Positions 51,231 through 63,380 of a DNA stretch of 64,000 nt are shown here, piece after piece. The notes under the pieces were generated by a model. The model did not search any database. It saw only the letters and a program-made list of their open reading frames with translations, and had not been told where the DNA came from. Position numbers and translations under genes: made by a program. The stretch's first letter is position 1. The number at the start of each line of letters is the position of its first letter. The stretch is from Coriolopsis trogii (Eukaryota; Basidiomycota; Agaricomycetes; Polyporales; Polyporaceae). The stretch lies in NCBI GenBank assembly GCA_020543525.1, contig JAHYIO010000031.1, positions 248,001 to 312,000 on the forward strand, read 5' to 3'.

Positions 51231-51872
51231 TGGAATGTCTCGAGCCTCATTCAATTCTCGGCGTTCACTATGGTGACTCAAGTACTATCGTCTCGGACGA
51301 CTTCAATGTCAATATCTACCAGCGGTTTCTACTTTGTATACATCGTCAGCCACAACCTCTGCCGTATACGTCACTCACTTTTCTGTCCTCACTGTCGCTA
51401 CGATGGAAGGCCGGGCGTATCAATTGTACGCCTTATACGCACAACATCCAGTATATGTGAGGCGTTGCGCAGCAGTGGCACTTACGTCCCCCTGTTGTTT
51501 GACTCGAATACCAACCTCGCTGTCGCAGACTTGTCATGGCATTAGTACTGTAGAAGTACGGCATGAGCGTACAACTTGCCAGAGTAACATGTGCAAGACA
51601 AGCCAGAGTGTCGCTGCATTACGGAAGGGCAGACTGTCATCAGCGGCCCGAAAGCCGTTGGACGAATGTGTCATGAGCGCTAACGAATCGTTGGTTGAAT
51701 TCCTCATGTTCGCTACCCAGACCATAGGTGACCGGTTTACTTTTCGCCTTCGAAACTGAGGTGGTCCAGCCATCTAACACACGATACTGCAGTTTACAAC
51801 GACAGATACAAGACATAACGACACAGCCCCAATCAGTTGCACCGCGCATTCATCCGCCAGGAACCGGGCATC
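51231..51872. other. Intergenic between coil copy B and TF3
   Basis: Presumed TF3 promoter. An ORF at 51334-51759 on plus has no recognisable features. Confidence 0.4.
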
Positions 51873-54800
51873 ATGCCAACGTTTGGCGAAGACGAAGAAA
51901 ATATCACAAAATACAGGCGACACAAACACTCACGAGCGTGCGATCTTTGTCGAAAAAGAAAAGGTTGATGCATCCTTCCCCGATAGTTGATGAATATGCA
52001 CTAAGCTCGGTTTCTTGACAGTTTCATGTGCGGCAAGACCTGCTAGCAGGTCTCTTCAGCACGACTCATGTCCTGACTTCTCCACTGGACAGGTGATGCA
52101 TCTGAGCGGCCTGACAATTGTTGTACCCGATGCAGCTCTCAGGGTCTCCAATGCCAGTACATTCCCTTGATCAAGGTGCACTCTAAATCCCGAGGATCGT
52201 CAATATTCTGACAGAGCTCGTGACTTTCCAGGACGCGAAACGCCCTGCTACTACAAGAAGGTGAATATCAACCCCTCGTCGAGCCCTATCATAACTACGA
52301 AGGAAATTACAACCTCGTATGAGTTCGACCCCTACCCCTAGTAAGGCACAGCGCGGGTCGGGTACGGGTACCCAACAAGGTACCCGTAACTGGCGTACCC
52401 GCGCGAGTGGCGGGGGTGACCGCGAGCATGCATGTATGCAGCCATATTGGCGGAGCTGTCTTGCCTAGACAGAGTGACTCTCTCTGGCGAGGAGCTGGTA
52501 AGGGCAGTTGCGTCCCAATGGTCCCCGTTGCATGACCAGTTCTACATAACTGACGCATGTGTTGTAGCTATGTCGATCTTCTGGAGGATAGGCTCGGTAG
52601 AATGGAGGATCTCCTCGATAAGGTCGATTTGTCTCCTGTCCTTGTGCGACGTTGCCGTATCTAAGCTCACAAACAGCTGCACGAAACGCGAACGTCGAGT
52701 GATGTGGCACATACTTCCGAGATCAAAGCTGCAGTTGGTACTGCCACTCTACCAAGTTCCGTGACTCCCGCTGTCCGCCCTCCGGTACTTGACGTGGGGG
52801 AGAATGAAGACTCTGAAGGGGTGGAGCCGAGCGACGATGAGGGAGGGTTGTCCCTCGATACCAGTATAAGCTACGAAGGGAACTCAAGTGCCAGGTTGCT
52901 GGTGCGGGCCCTTCTGGAAATGAAGAACAGACGAGCGAGCAAACATCTAACACGAAAGCCGCTGTTTAGCGAAACGTCTTTCGCTCTCAGATGCTATCAC
53001 ATTCCGGTGGGCCTCTTTCACAAGGATGCTTCGATAATGTTGTTAGTTGAATGATTGTGCTCGTGCTTGACAGTCCTCAAGTTTGGGCGAGACACGACCA
53101 TTCACCAACTTTCCTGAACCGGACTTACTCAAAATATATATTGACGCATATTTTAAGAACCAAGAGATTTATCAACCCCTCCTTCATCGTCCGACTTTCG
53201 AGCAAGACATCAAGGAAGGTCTTCACCTCCTCGACAGACGCTTCGGTGCCATCGTGCTACTCGTATGCGCCAACGGCAGTGTGTGGGCTCGAGATCCGCG
53301 CATAGAACGAGATGGTTTCTCAGTACACCAAGCCGGAGTTGAATTCGTCGAGCCGCTCATGTCAGAACGGTTTTCGCTCCTGGATAGGCCAAGTTTGGAC
53401 GAGATTCAGGCTATATGCGTGAGCGTTGACCCGTAACATCTCCTCACCCATGGCTGACGAGAAATTCGCGTATGACGGTCAGCTCTTGTCCTCCTGGTTG
53501 ATCAATACAAAATCTCGTGAAGGTCCTTGGGTGTTGTTGTCACGAGGTATCCGTCTCGCTCTGGCAGTCGGCGCGCATCGAAAGAAGATGTATAGCGCGA
53601 AGACCACGGTAGAGGAGCTGTGGAGGCGCGCGTTCTGGTATGTCCCTAATCCATCTCCGTTACGATGAGGGACGCGATAGCTGAATAATGCATGCGCACG
53701 GCTCAGGTGGATGATCAACCTGGACAGAGCAGCGAGCTTTCTTCTAGGTCGTCCATGTGCAATCCAAGACGAGGAGTCAGTGGTGATTCCCTCCGCACTT
53801 GCCACGGTTGCTGACACACCTTCGTAGTTTTGATCTTGATCCCCTTCCCGAATGCGACGATGAGTACTGGGTCATCGACGGTCCCCATGTGACTCTCCAT
53901 CAACCGCCAGGTGTACCTTCCAAGATCGCATTCTCTAATGCTTATGCACGCTTGATGAAGATCCTGGCTTTTGCGTCAAGAACACTTGTCCGTTGCCTCT
54001 TCATCTCTTGCGAAGTAACGCTGACTTCGTACATCAGTATAGTATCAACAAGTCCAAATTACTATTCGGCTTCGTGGGCGCGGAGTGGAAACAAGAGATC
54101 ATTGCAGAGCTCGACTCCGCCCTTAACAGATGGATCGATAGCGTACCGTCTCATCGTTCGTACCAGTATGAACCAACCTCATAAGCCTCAAGCTGATACG
54201 TTCTGCACAGTACGATGGGATCCGAATTGTGCACATCTTGACTTCTTTACCCAATCCGCTTGTCTCTACACGACGTACTATCAGGTTCAGATCTGCGTCC
54301 ATCGGCCGTTCCTTCCGTCACTCCGCTCTCCACCGCCACCCAACCTAGTGATCCCGTCCCTGGCCATATGCACGCGCGCTGCCCGTGCATGCATTAGCGT
54401 CTACGAAGCGTACCTCAAGCGCGTGAGACACATCAACTGGACGTTTGGCGCGACGCAGATGCCGCTCTTCCACGTCTGTATTGTCCTCCTGTACCATCTG
54501 TGGGGAGGTAATCCTTCGGAGCGAGAAACACAGACACTGGTCGAGGACATCAATCGGTGCTTTTCGCTCTTGGACGGAATGGCAGCCAAGTGAGTCGTCG
54601 TTCGTTCTCTGTGAGCTCAACACTCATTGTATGCATGCGCACAGCGGCAGCCATGCTGCAAGCAAGGTCCACGCCATTCTTGCCGCACTGCTCAACTGGA
54701 AGCCCAAGGGCCCTGTGAGTTCCGCGAAACGCACAGCTGGCTGCCCCAGCTCCGGTCCAACGAAATCCGACGTCTCATCGGCGTCAGCCGGCCAAAGCAA

Positions 54801-55377
54801 CGTAGGAGACCTCCTCTCTGACATGTTTGGGCGCATGAGCCTCGCATTCGGGAGGGACCCGGAGAGCTCATCTGCGGCTGGAACGCCTCGGGTGTGCGGG
54901 CAGGAGGGGCAGACTGTGCAAGACTCCTCTAGTGCCAGCCTGTCGAGGGCGGTCGATGCGATTGTGGCAGACCCTCTGGCCATGGGGCAAGAACAACCTC
55001 AGGCTTCATCTTCGTTCCCGGTTTGGTCGCACAGCAGGAGCCTCTGCGGCCTGTTCAGTCACGATGGGGACGGTGCTCGGGCTGTTGACGCGCAGGAGCA
55101 CACTACTGTGCACTCGAGCGCGGACGCAAGCATGGATCTGGCCGACTTTGCCGTGGCTGACTTTGGGGATGACGTCTTCGCGTGGATTGAGGGCATTATG
55201 TCGACGTACGAGCCGTTCCCAGCGTCGACGGGCTTCGGCGCGCATGGCCCGACGGGGAACTCTCCTCCTCCAGAGTGAGTCAAGGCCTTACACTGTACGC
55301 GTGAAGCGAGACTGACGATATTTAACTGACCACCAAGTCCGGCTGAGTGGGGGGCGTTCGTCCAGTTTGACGAATGA
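51873..55377 (+). CDS. Zn2Cys6 fungal-specific transcription factor (TF3)
   Basis: Start MPTFGEDEENITKYRRHKHS at 51873. Zinc cluster RACDLCRKRKG | DASERPDNCCTRCSSQGLQC, then the coil SYVDLLEDRLGRMEDLL. Middle homology domain: EPDLLKIYIDAYFKNQEIYQ, LLHRPTFEQDIKEGLHLLD, SRGIRLALAVGAHRKKMY, NLDRAASFLLGRPCAIQDEE, PECDDEYWVIDGPHVTLHQP and YYQVQICVHRPFLPSLRS. The C-terminal exon (about 54646-55275) is Ser/Asp-rich and acidic, ending DVFAWIEGIMSTYEPFPAS; the last exon joins in phase to give DPAEWGAFVQFDE and stops at 55375-55377. Introns are short, except intron 2, which carries extra GGGTAC-rich sequence. Sister of TF4, with which it is tail to tail. Confidence 0.8.
52351..52404. repeat. Imperfect GC-rich hairpin in a TF3 intron
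   Basis: GCGCGGGTCGGGTACGGGTA pairs with TACCCGTAACTGGCGTACCC plus GCGC about 10 bp away, so the arms are about 24 nt with a small bulge. The surrounding intron is several times longer than others in the gene, so this may be an insertion remnant. Confidence 0.6.
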
Positions 55378-55957
55378 TGAGGGGTGGGCATGTGAACGGT
55401 ATCAAGGGTGGATGTGTGGCAGATGTTCGGTGTTCGCAGCGAGATACAACGCGCGTTCCAGTGCCATCGTTTGCCACACGGTGTAGGTTTGTCAAGGTAT
55501 ATGTTCCATTTAGCATACAAGAGCTAAGTATTACATGGAGTCCGTATTCACCGCTCTCATAGCCACGGCGTTCGACATCGCTCTCGCTTGCAGATTCCTC
55601 TGTCGTTGTCGAGTCAGTTCAGGACGTATTGTATTTCGCCCGAAGTGCAGTGACCAGTGGCTTCCTGGCCACTAGCTGACATTTACGAACTACTTTGTGC
55701 GGTAATGCAGCCCGTCCTTCCGAAGACTGCATACACGGGACCTCCGAGACATCGCGGCACTCTGAGTGCCGCGGTCCTCATATGATATCGATGACCTTTG
55801 CCGCGAACGTACGACGTACATGAATTGCAACACGCCTTGCCATATAACGATCGTAGAGCGATCTCCCATTATCTAGTTGTACACTATGACACTATTATCT
55901 TGGATCTTCACTACTACACAAATCCCATGCACGCGGAAGCTCGTCCGACACGGGGCT
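55378..55957. other. Region between tail-to-tail TF3 and TF4
   Basis: 580 bp holding both 3' ends and the axis of the mirrored block (near 55.7 kb). No ORF or strong hairpin across the axis was seen. Confidence 0.45.
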
Positions 55958-58900
55958 TCATGAACCGAAGCCAGACTGGACATTGCTCGAACGGAAATAT
56001 GTGTCCCAGTCGGTCCAGCTAGAGAATTGCTGGTGAGCAATGCCAAACTCGCCTGATGGGGAGATCCCCACTCACCCGAGATTACCAGGAGGCACCGACG
56101 ACGACGGGATAGAATAGCTCAAGCCCGCCTCCGGCTGCTGATTGTAGTTTTGTGGCTGCTGCCCATGCACATATCCCCGGCCGGCCGCACGACTGCCTGA
56201 CCCCCAGGTCGTGAAGTCGGGTCCAGAAGCGGGGTCGCCCCCCATAGCCATACCCATGCCAATGTCCATAGCCACACCCATACCCGCGCCCATAACCGGG
56301 TTCATGCTCATGGCCATGCCCGCGCCCGTGCCCGTACTGGTATCCATGTTCGTACTCGCCATCTGCGTTCCTGTGGGGAAGGGCTCGAAGTAGTTCGGCA
56401 GCATGCCCTCCAGACACGCCAGATAGTCATCCCCATAGCCCATCATGGCGAACTCGCCCGCGACGCCCTGTGCTTCGCCAGTCGGCCCAGGGACGCTCGT
56501 AAACTCGGGAGCAGAGGATCGGTCAGACCCGAACATGGTCGTGGACGCGTGCGAAGAGTACAACTGGCCCTGGCTCATATCTGACGGGCTTGCCTGTGTG
56601 GCAGCGGCAGGAGCGGCCTCAGCCTGGTCGACGTCCTCTTGCCTCGCGCGCACCCAGGGCATTCCGCTCACACCCCCGCTCTGGGCCTGAGCCCCCACAC
56701 AGCGGCGCACAGCATCCTCCTCTCGACTCTCGCCCGCGCCCACGCTCGCACCGTCCTGTGAAACAGTCGACCCGAGGAGGAAAGGCGGCACGCCGTCTTT
56801 CCACTGCGACATGCGGATGATGTTGAGCACGGTGCGGCCGGCAGGCTCGTTCGGCTTGTTGAGCGAGATCGCGAGGTTGCTGAGCGCGTCGGACAGGAGG
56901 TCGCCGAGCTCGCTCGTACCCGCGAGTGGTGATGTAGAGCGCGCCTTGGATTTTGACTGTGACGATGACGACGGTGCACTCCCTCTGCTTAATGGCTTTG
57001 GCTGCCAGGATATGAGCGCTTGGAGAATGGCCCCGATCTTGCGCGCAGCGTGGCTCCCGCTGCCGGCACAGACGGAAGTCGGGGGTGTCAGGCAGGAAGT
57101 GTGAGAGGGTGAGAGAACGTACCAGGCTGCCAGCTCGTCCACAAGCGCAACACACCTCTCGACGTCCTTCATCAGGACCTTTGCTTCCCGTTCGGACGGT
57201 TTCCCTCCCCAAAGGTTGATTAAGAGGACGAGACCGACGAAGAAGAGGGGCATCTGCATCGAGCTGAATATCCAGTTTATCCGCTTGATGCGCTTGCAGT
57301 AGACTTCCAGGACGTTCAGGCAGGATCGGGACGCGCTCGTACAGATCATCAGCGACGGGAAGGCGAGGTTTGGTGGTGGTGGAGATCGGAGAGAAGGGAG
57401 AAACTGCCTGTGGACGCAGATCTGGACCTGGTAGTACACTGCGTAGAGACAAGCAGACTGGATGAAGAAGGTGCGATCTTCCCGGTTCGGGTCCCATCGT
57501 ACTGTATTCGAAAGTCAGTACATGTCCGATAACGTGCTGCGCACACTGAGCGCAACGTACAATGAGACGGGACCTTGTCCATCCATCGATTGAGAGCGGA
57601 GTCAAGCTCGGCAACTATCTCGTGTTTCCACTCGGCGCCGACGAAGCCGAACAGTAGCTTGGACCTGTTGATCGTGTACTATGAATTTGGGCTTAGCATA
57701 TATCAGGGAGCGATGTACATAGTAACATACCAGCGTCCGCGACGCAAATGCCAATATCTTGATCAAGCGGCTATATGCGTTCGCAAATGCGACCTTGGAA
57801 GGCATCCCCGCGGGTTGCTGGAAAGTCACGTATGGCCCATCCATAATCCAATATTCATCGTCACATTCAACCAGGGGATCAAGATCGAAGCTGCAACAAC
57901 ATTAGTCGTTAATATCACCGCGACGAAAGTATTGGAGATACCAACTCTTCATCTTGAATCGCACATGGGCGACCTAAAGCGAAGCTCGCCGCTCTGTCGA
58001 GGTTGATCAGCCACCTATTGACGCGTATATATACCAGGCTAGCGTGAGATACCATGTTCCGCAACGTGGAAGAGAGAGAAGACGCACCAGAATGCGCGTT
58101 TCCACAGTTCTCCTTCTACAGTGGCTTTGGCGCCATACATCTTCCGACGATGCGCGCCGACGTCCAGGGCGAGTCGGATGCCCAACGAAAGCAGCACCCA
58201 GGGCCCTTGAGGCGCGTCTGTGCTGATCAGCCATGCTGACATGAGCTGTGGTAATTGCACCATCATCATTGTTATCGCGGAAGACTCGTCATACGATGGC
58301 ACGTACGCATAGCATCTGCATTTCGTGCAGACTGGGCCTTGCAAACACCGACCACCGTTCTGCGAAGAGAGGCTCAACAAGGTCAACCCCGATGTTCTTG
58401 ATAAACGTCGGCTCATGTTCGGGCCGCGGCTCGTCGTCCCATACATAGCCGTTGGCGCATACAAGCAACACCAGGGCGCCGAAGCGTCGATCGCGGAGAT
58501 GGAGGCCGTCCTTGAGATCGTTCTCAAAGGTCGGACGATGGATCAGGGGCATGAATACGTTCAGGTTCTCGAAGTATGCATTGACGAGTCTGTCGAGTAT
58601 GTCCGGCGGGGGGAAGTTGGTAAAGGGTCGTGTCTCCTGCTCGATGACGAACTGTGATGTATACGGGATGCAGTCAGTCACGCCCTCAACTTAATTCCCG
58701 TACTGACTCACTGGAATTTTGAAAGGTTTCGGTTCAAAGGGTGTGGATATACACGTTGGGCGGTACCATGGCGGTGGTTCATGATCGGGACTGGCGCCTT
58801 GGCTCTTCAGTTCTATCACAGTCACGATCATTGACTTGGTACTTGACTTTCCATGGTACCCTGTCGAATGACCGAGGGATACCACAGCCTCATCTTCGCT

Positions 58901-59735
58901 GGGGTTGTCTTCATCAAGGTCTCTATGCGTTCCGAAGTCGAGGGCTGGAGGTCGGAGGCTAGCTGCGACAGAACGAGGAGGGGACGGCTGAGAAATCGCA
59001 GGCCCGCTGTCGGAGATGTGCTCATCAGAGTCGTTGATGATGTCTGCGACCTGGTTGTCGGACAGCTGTTGGTGATTTTAGAAAGCGATATATAGCGCGA
59101 GGAAACAACTTTGCCGACCCTCTCCAGTAGTTCTTCCATTTTCCGGAGCCTGGTCTCCAAAACGTCTACATAACTTGAGAAAGAACAGTCAGTGTTGGAT
59201 TCGAACGAAGGGTGCGTGCAGGATGACGCTGCCGTGACGCGAAGCCGGGGACAAGGTCAAATAGACCTTGGACAGCCCCTCCCCATAAGTATGGTCATCG
59301 CGTACAGGCGGCGTAATCGAGCTTCCATCAGTCTCACTAGAGCTTGAATTTACCTGTTGGTAGGACGTTTGGGCTTAGAAGCATCGTGAGCCTCTGCTAC
59401 ATCTCAATATCTGGATTGCCGGTACCGAAAACATACCTTCATCACGACGGGGGTGAACTGACATTCAAGGTTCATGGTCGTGCAGCGTGTGCACCTATGG
59501 TCCGGCTTGTCGGATGCATCGCCTGTAGCTCAAGGTCAACCATGTAGAGGACCATCAAAAAATCGGCTGTCGTACAGAGGACTACGAAAAAGATATACGA
59601 AGTTAGTTCATTGTAGCTTCTGCACGATAGTGTTGCACCTTTTCGTTTCCGGCACAGCTCACAAGCCCTCGAGTGTTTCTGCCGTCTGATGCGTATTGGG
59701 ACTTCGTCAGGGACTGCCTCTTCCTCAGGGGCCAT
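55958..59735 (-). CDS. Zn2Cys6 fungal-specific transcription factor (TF4)
   Basis: Start MAPEEEAVPDEVPIRIRRQK at 59735. Zinc cluster HSRACELCRKRKG | DASDKPDHRCTRCTTMNLEC. Middle homology domain: NFPPPDILDRLVNAYFENLN, LHRPTFENDLKDGLHLRD, SLGIRLALDVGAHRRKMYG, VECDDEYWIMDGPYVTFQQP, IKILAFASRTLV and YYQVQICVHRQFLPSLRS. The C-terminal region (57070-56080) contains a Met/Gly-rich run (AGMAMSMNPVMGAGMGVAM) and Gln/Ser tracts. The ORF appears to end at 56072, but a GTGAGT donor there joins in phase to WTDWDTYFRSSNVQSGFGS with stop at 55958-55960, matching the last exon of TF1 and TF2. All domain parts look intact. Confidence 0.8.
56230..56350 (-). repeat. Met/Gly-coding low-complexity tract in TF4
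   Basis: Imperfect repeats of ATGGGTATGG/GGCATGAGC type encode alternating Met, Gly and Ala. Absent from TF1 and TF3; TF2 has a milder Met-rich C-terminus. Confidence 0.7.
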
Positions 59736-60258
59736 AGTTGCTGGCGTTCAACTAGTTGTCGCGTCGGCGTCTAATATAATTTCGGTATTCCCAATCAGTG
59801 CGCTAGAGGTCGTGGATGTCGACGTGATGGCGGTGGATGCGATGGACGAAAACAAGAAGCAGCGGGTGGATGCTGGTTGGAGCATGTTATCTACGTTGAC
59901 CACCGTGCGCAGTCCCTCGGCAGGGGTATTATGTAGCGTGAACGTGCACAGGCTTGCACAGCGTCTGCCCCTTTCAATTTCCGGTCCGCATCTACCCCAC
60001 GGCACAGCCGCCCCGCATGCTACCAGTTCGATCAAAACCCGTACAAAGTTGGCGATTCTGAACACTCTCGATGGCCAAATACTCACGCAACGCACACGGA
60101 TGTGTTTGGAAAAATGTTCGTTATATGTATACGTAAGTAGCTGTCATGACGGCTTGCGATACAAAAACGCCGACCCTGCGACCCCTTGGACGACAAGTGG
60201 ACGATACCACACCGGATATTACGGAACGAGCAAAATCGGAACGTTCTATACCGAACAC
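59736..60258. other. TF4 promoter side and 3' flank of coil copy C
   Basis: A plus ORF spans 59689-60342 but shows no domain, and part of it is antisense to the coil copy C tail. Treated as chance. Confidence 0.35.
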
Positions 60259-61888
60259 TCAGAGCCAAGAAAGACTGCGCGGGCTCTCGAGGCTGTGCGA
60301 GATGTCACAAGAATTTGTATCCGCAGGCGCCTGTCGAGGTAGCGTGAGCGGAAGCAGTGTCGCCGCAATTGAGGCGCAAGGCGGATTAGCGTTGCTTCCC
60401 AGTAGTAGGAGCTCAGCAGTAGCAGTGTAGGTCCGAAGCGTTTGCGAGGACAACGAGGTCTTCCTAGGCGCACCAGAGAGTGAACTGAGCGTCCGGACAG
60501 GAGAAGCGGACGTTTGGGCGTCCACCTTCAGATACTCGATGAAGCTTTCAAGACCAGTGGCGTACGTCCGGAGCTGGATCACGTCTTTCTCTTGAGCAAG
60601 AACGGCCCCATCGAATGTCGCGATGTCTAAAGGCTGGGTAGCGAGCATATCCTTGAGCGGATCGAATTCGCCATCGCGCGCGTCGAGAGCCTGGGCAAAC
60701 GTGGCTTCGATGTCGGACGACAATCCCTGCTGAACGGAGAGTGTCCCGTGCCGCGCGCAGGTAAGCACTTTGTACGGACGCAACACCCAGAGCTTTCCGG
60801 CAGGACTTGAGTTCCTTGCGAAGGGTGTCAAAGCCAGAGGCGGCTTGATCGCGGACTTCATGGATCTCGCGCCGAAGTCTCTCAAGTTCAGCCTAATCCA
60901 AGGTCAGAGTGTGCGTGGAGGATTGACTGATCGCGTACCTTCAAACCCTCGTTCTCTACGACTGCCGCAGTATTCGTCGAGCGCAGTGTAATGATCTGGT
61001 CATGCGCTTCTTGCAGATCTCCCTTCGTCTTCCGGAGATCATCCTGGAGAGCGCGTCAGCATCATAGGTACTGCACAGGAGGCACTACTCACCTCAACGA
61101 CCTCCATGTCCTCCATCAACTCGCCAAAAGATGCCTGTTTCGTGCCGAGCTGAACTTCGAGAGCAGCGCGCTCCTCATTCAACTGCTGAATTCAACTTCT
61201 GCACGGTTCATTCCAATAGTCTTGCTCGCAACTTGCTCTTCAAGCGCATTCATTTCCTTCTGCTCGCTCTTCGTCGACTTCCAAGTATGGACCCAGAGCG
61301 GATGGACGTACCAGCAGTGTCTCCTGCCCTCCCAAGATCGCCCGAACTTCCGCTGCCATGTCCTCTTTCGCAGTCACCAAGACGTCCCTCTCTGACCACA
61401 GCGCACAGTTGTCCACCGCAAGAACACCCCGTTCGCCCGAGACCTCGACGTACTCTTCAGAGTGGCGAGCGACGCCGTCCCGGAGCATCTTGCTCGTCTT
61501 CGAGGAACCAAATCCGTTGGCGAAGACCTCCATTCGCGCGCTTCAAGTCCGTAACTAGCAGCTCGAGCCTGAAGTGGCCTTCGGTAAGACCTTGTAAGGC
61601 GTCCGGTCTGACTTGCACGGGCGGGCTTGGGGAGTGAGAGTCGACGGCGGCCAGCCGCCATCTGGGGGTGTTCCAGAGACGACCGTGGGCAAGGATACGG
61701 AAGATGAGACGCGCGAAAGCCTGGAGGAGCCCTAAGACTAGCGCCATAGTAACGGAAGACGAGAAGCAATAGGGTAGTACTGAGAATGGAGGGTAGACGG
61801 AATAGAGGAATACGAGCAGCATCGCAGGAAGGACAAGACTGAACGTAGGAGATGTTAGGCCTAACGAGGATGAGAGGCTGCTTGACAT
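60259..61888 (-). pseudogene. Coiled-coil membrane protein copy C, frameshifted
   Basis: Starts MSSSLSSSLGLTSPTFSLVL with both N-terminal hydrophobic segments (LPAMLLVFLYSVYPPFSVL and ALVLGLLQAFARLIF), then LLVTDLKRANGGLRQRIWFL as in copy A. Right after FLED a one-base insertion relative to copy A (near 61493) shifts the frame; the coil continues in another frame (MLRDGVARHSEEYVEVSGER). Further frame changes occur in the last third, while the tail AQTSASPVRTLSSLSGAPRK is again recognisable. Read as a recent pseudogene, the mirror counterpart of copy B. Confidence 0.6.
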
Positions 61889-62314
61889 GGTGAGATGGCG
61901 ACTGGAACAGTTCATCATGACGTTGGGCAATATCATATATGTTGGAGAGAGGATTGGGCGGATGGAGTTTGACGTAGGCGTGTAGCTGGGCGGAGTATAG
62001 TGAACCTCACCTGCCAGCCGCTGCCAGCGAGGGAGAGCGAGGCTGACACGGAGCAGGTTGAGGGATCCGTTGAAGATTGCGGCCTTCGTCATAAGTGAGC
62101 ATCTTCGCAGCGAGAATGGCCAGAGGGCAGATGGATGGTAGTATAAGTATCAGGTACAACAGAATGCTCATTCGGATGTGTGTGGGACGACCGCCGGCCC
62201 GTGATACCGCCAAGGGTTCCGACGGGCCGAGGCCCAGCCAGTGAAGCTTCCCGTTTGTCATTGATTCCCAAACTTTCACTTAGCAAAGGGAAACAAGGTG
62301 ATCAATTTCGACAC

Positions 62315-62341
62315 AGCATCAATTTTGTGGATGCGGTACAT
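62315..62341 (-). promoter_or_regulatory. Conserved 3' motif of unit e
   Basis: AGCATCAATTTTGTGGATGC then GGTACAT on plus, one of the four copies; 1.15 kb from the unit e TATA box. Confidence 0.55.
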
Positions 62342-63236
62342 AAAACATCAATGTTTAGTATCGACTAGCGACATCGCGTCTAGTATTGTTCATCGCCTAG
62401 TGTGAGCCTTCTGCGCTTCCTCATCGTCGTGCCAGCCACATACCACGACAGCGGTATAATAGGTTTGAATGCACCGCCGGTCCCTTGTGAGACTAAAGAG
62501 AGGCGATACAGGTAAGTTACTACGAACTTGTAACAGGAATCTGAAAGCTCACCTCAATGTTGCGTGTTCTCCTGTGCGTCGCCGACTATACTCAGCGGAT
62601 CGAGGAGACCCATTGCACCTCGCGCTCACACACAGTATACATGCCCCTCGGAGTTCTCGTACTGAACCCCGCCATAGTCCGCAATCACGCAGTGTTCGCT
62701 TGCGTTGACCAGGACGTCGTGTGGCTTAATGTCGTGGTGAGTTGTGGAGAGAGTACAGTTCCGGAAGCTGAAGGAGTAGGCGACCGGTCAACAAGGAGAC
62801 TATGTGGAGCAGACTGAGAAACAAGCACGTACCATCTGAGCGCACACCACACGAAGACTATCAATAGCCAACTCCCCCTGTACGCCGTTAACTCGCCGTC
62901 GGTGCATACGTCTGCCGATAGGTGGAGGTACGCCCAGACGTTAGCACGCCCTTCGCGAGGAGGTACCGAATGGCCGACTCGGCCCAAGAAGACCGATGGC
63001 CACAGGTGATTGCACAATTTCGTGCGGATCCAGTCCAGTGCATGTGGCTCACCAAGAATCTCCAGGCCGTCGAGCAAAGGACCGTCCGGGTGGCCACAGT
63101 GCTTCCACGCAATGTGCGAGACGCACTATATTGAGCAACGTGATGTGAGCAAGAGAGCGAGATGTGGATAGGAGTGAGCGCGACTCACGATGAGCGTTTC
63201 CCCGGGACACTACGCGTAGTGAGCCAGCATCCACGG

Positions 63237-63380
63237 CTAGCGATGTCGGTGATTCTGCACCGGAAAATCCGCCGACCAGGGCATCTCACTTCTCGAGATC
63301 GTGGTCGCAGGATATGAGATGAGAAGTTTATCTGTGAGTAGGTGTAGGTGGAGAGACGGCGTGTGGCGATGACGACCCAT
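63237..63380 (-). CDS. Short-ORF unit e, conserved peptide
   Basis: 47 codons: MGRHRHTPSLHLHLLTDKLL then ISYPATTISRSEMPWSADFP and a TAG. A donor GTGAGT follows GGGAAACGCTCATC at 63188, the same position as the donor after KRSI in unit b, but lies past the TAG. Downstream on minus, CTDGELTAYRGSWLL (about 62910-62865) matches CTGGEWTAYRENVAV of unit d. Lies in the right arm of the mirrored block. Confidence 0.45.
   Translation of the reverse strand: MGRHRHTPSLHLHLLTDKLLISYPATTISRSEMPWSADFPVQNHRHR

Noticed and set aside
53083..53305. Possible frameshift between two overlapping plus ORFs in TF3
   Set aside because: The frame with PFTNFPEPDLLKIYIDAYF continues the conserved domain; the other is a shadow.
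56619..57614. 331-codon minus ORF overlapping TF4
   Set aside because: It is an alternative frame of TF4 exons, created by GC-rich codon bias; the TF4 frame has domain motifs and splice sites.
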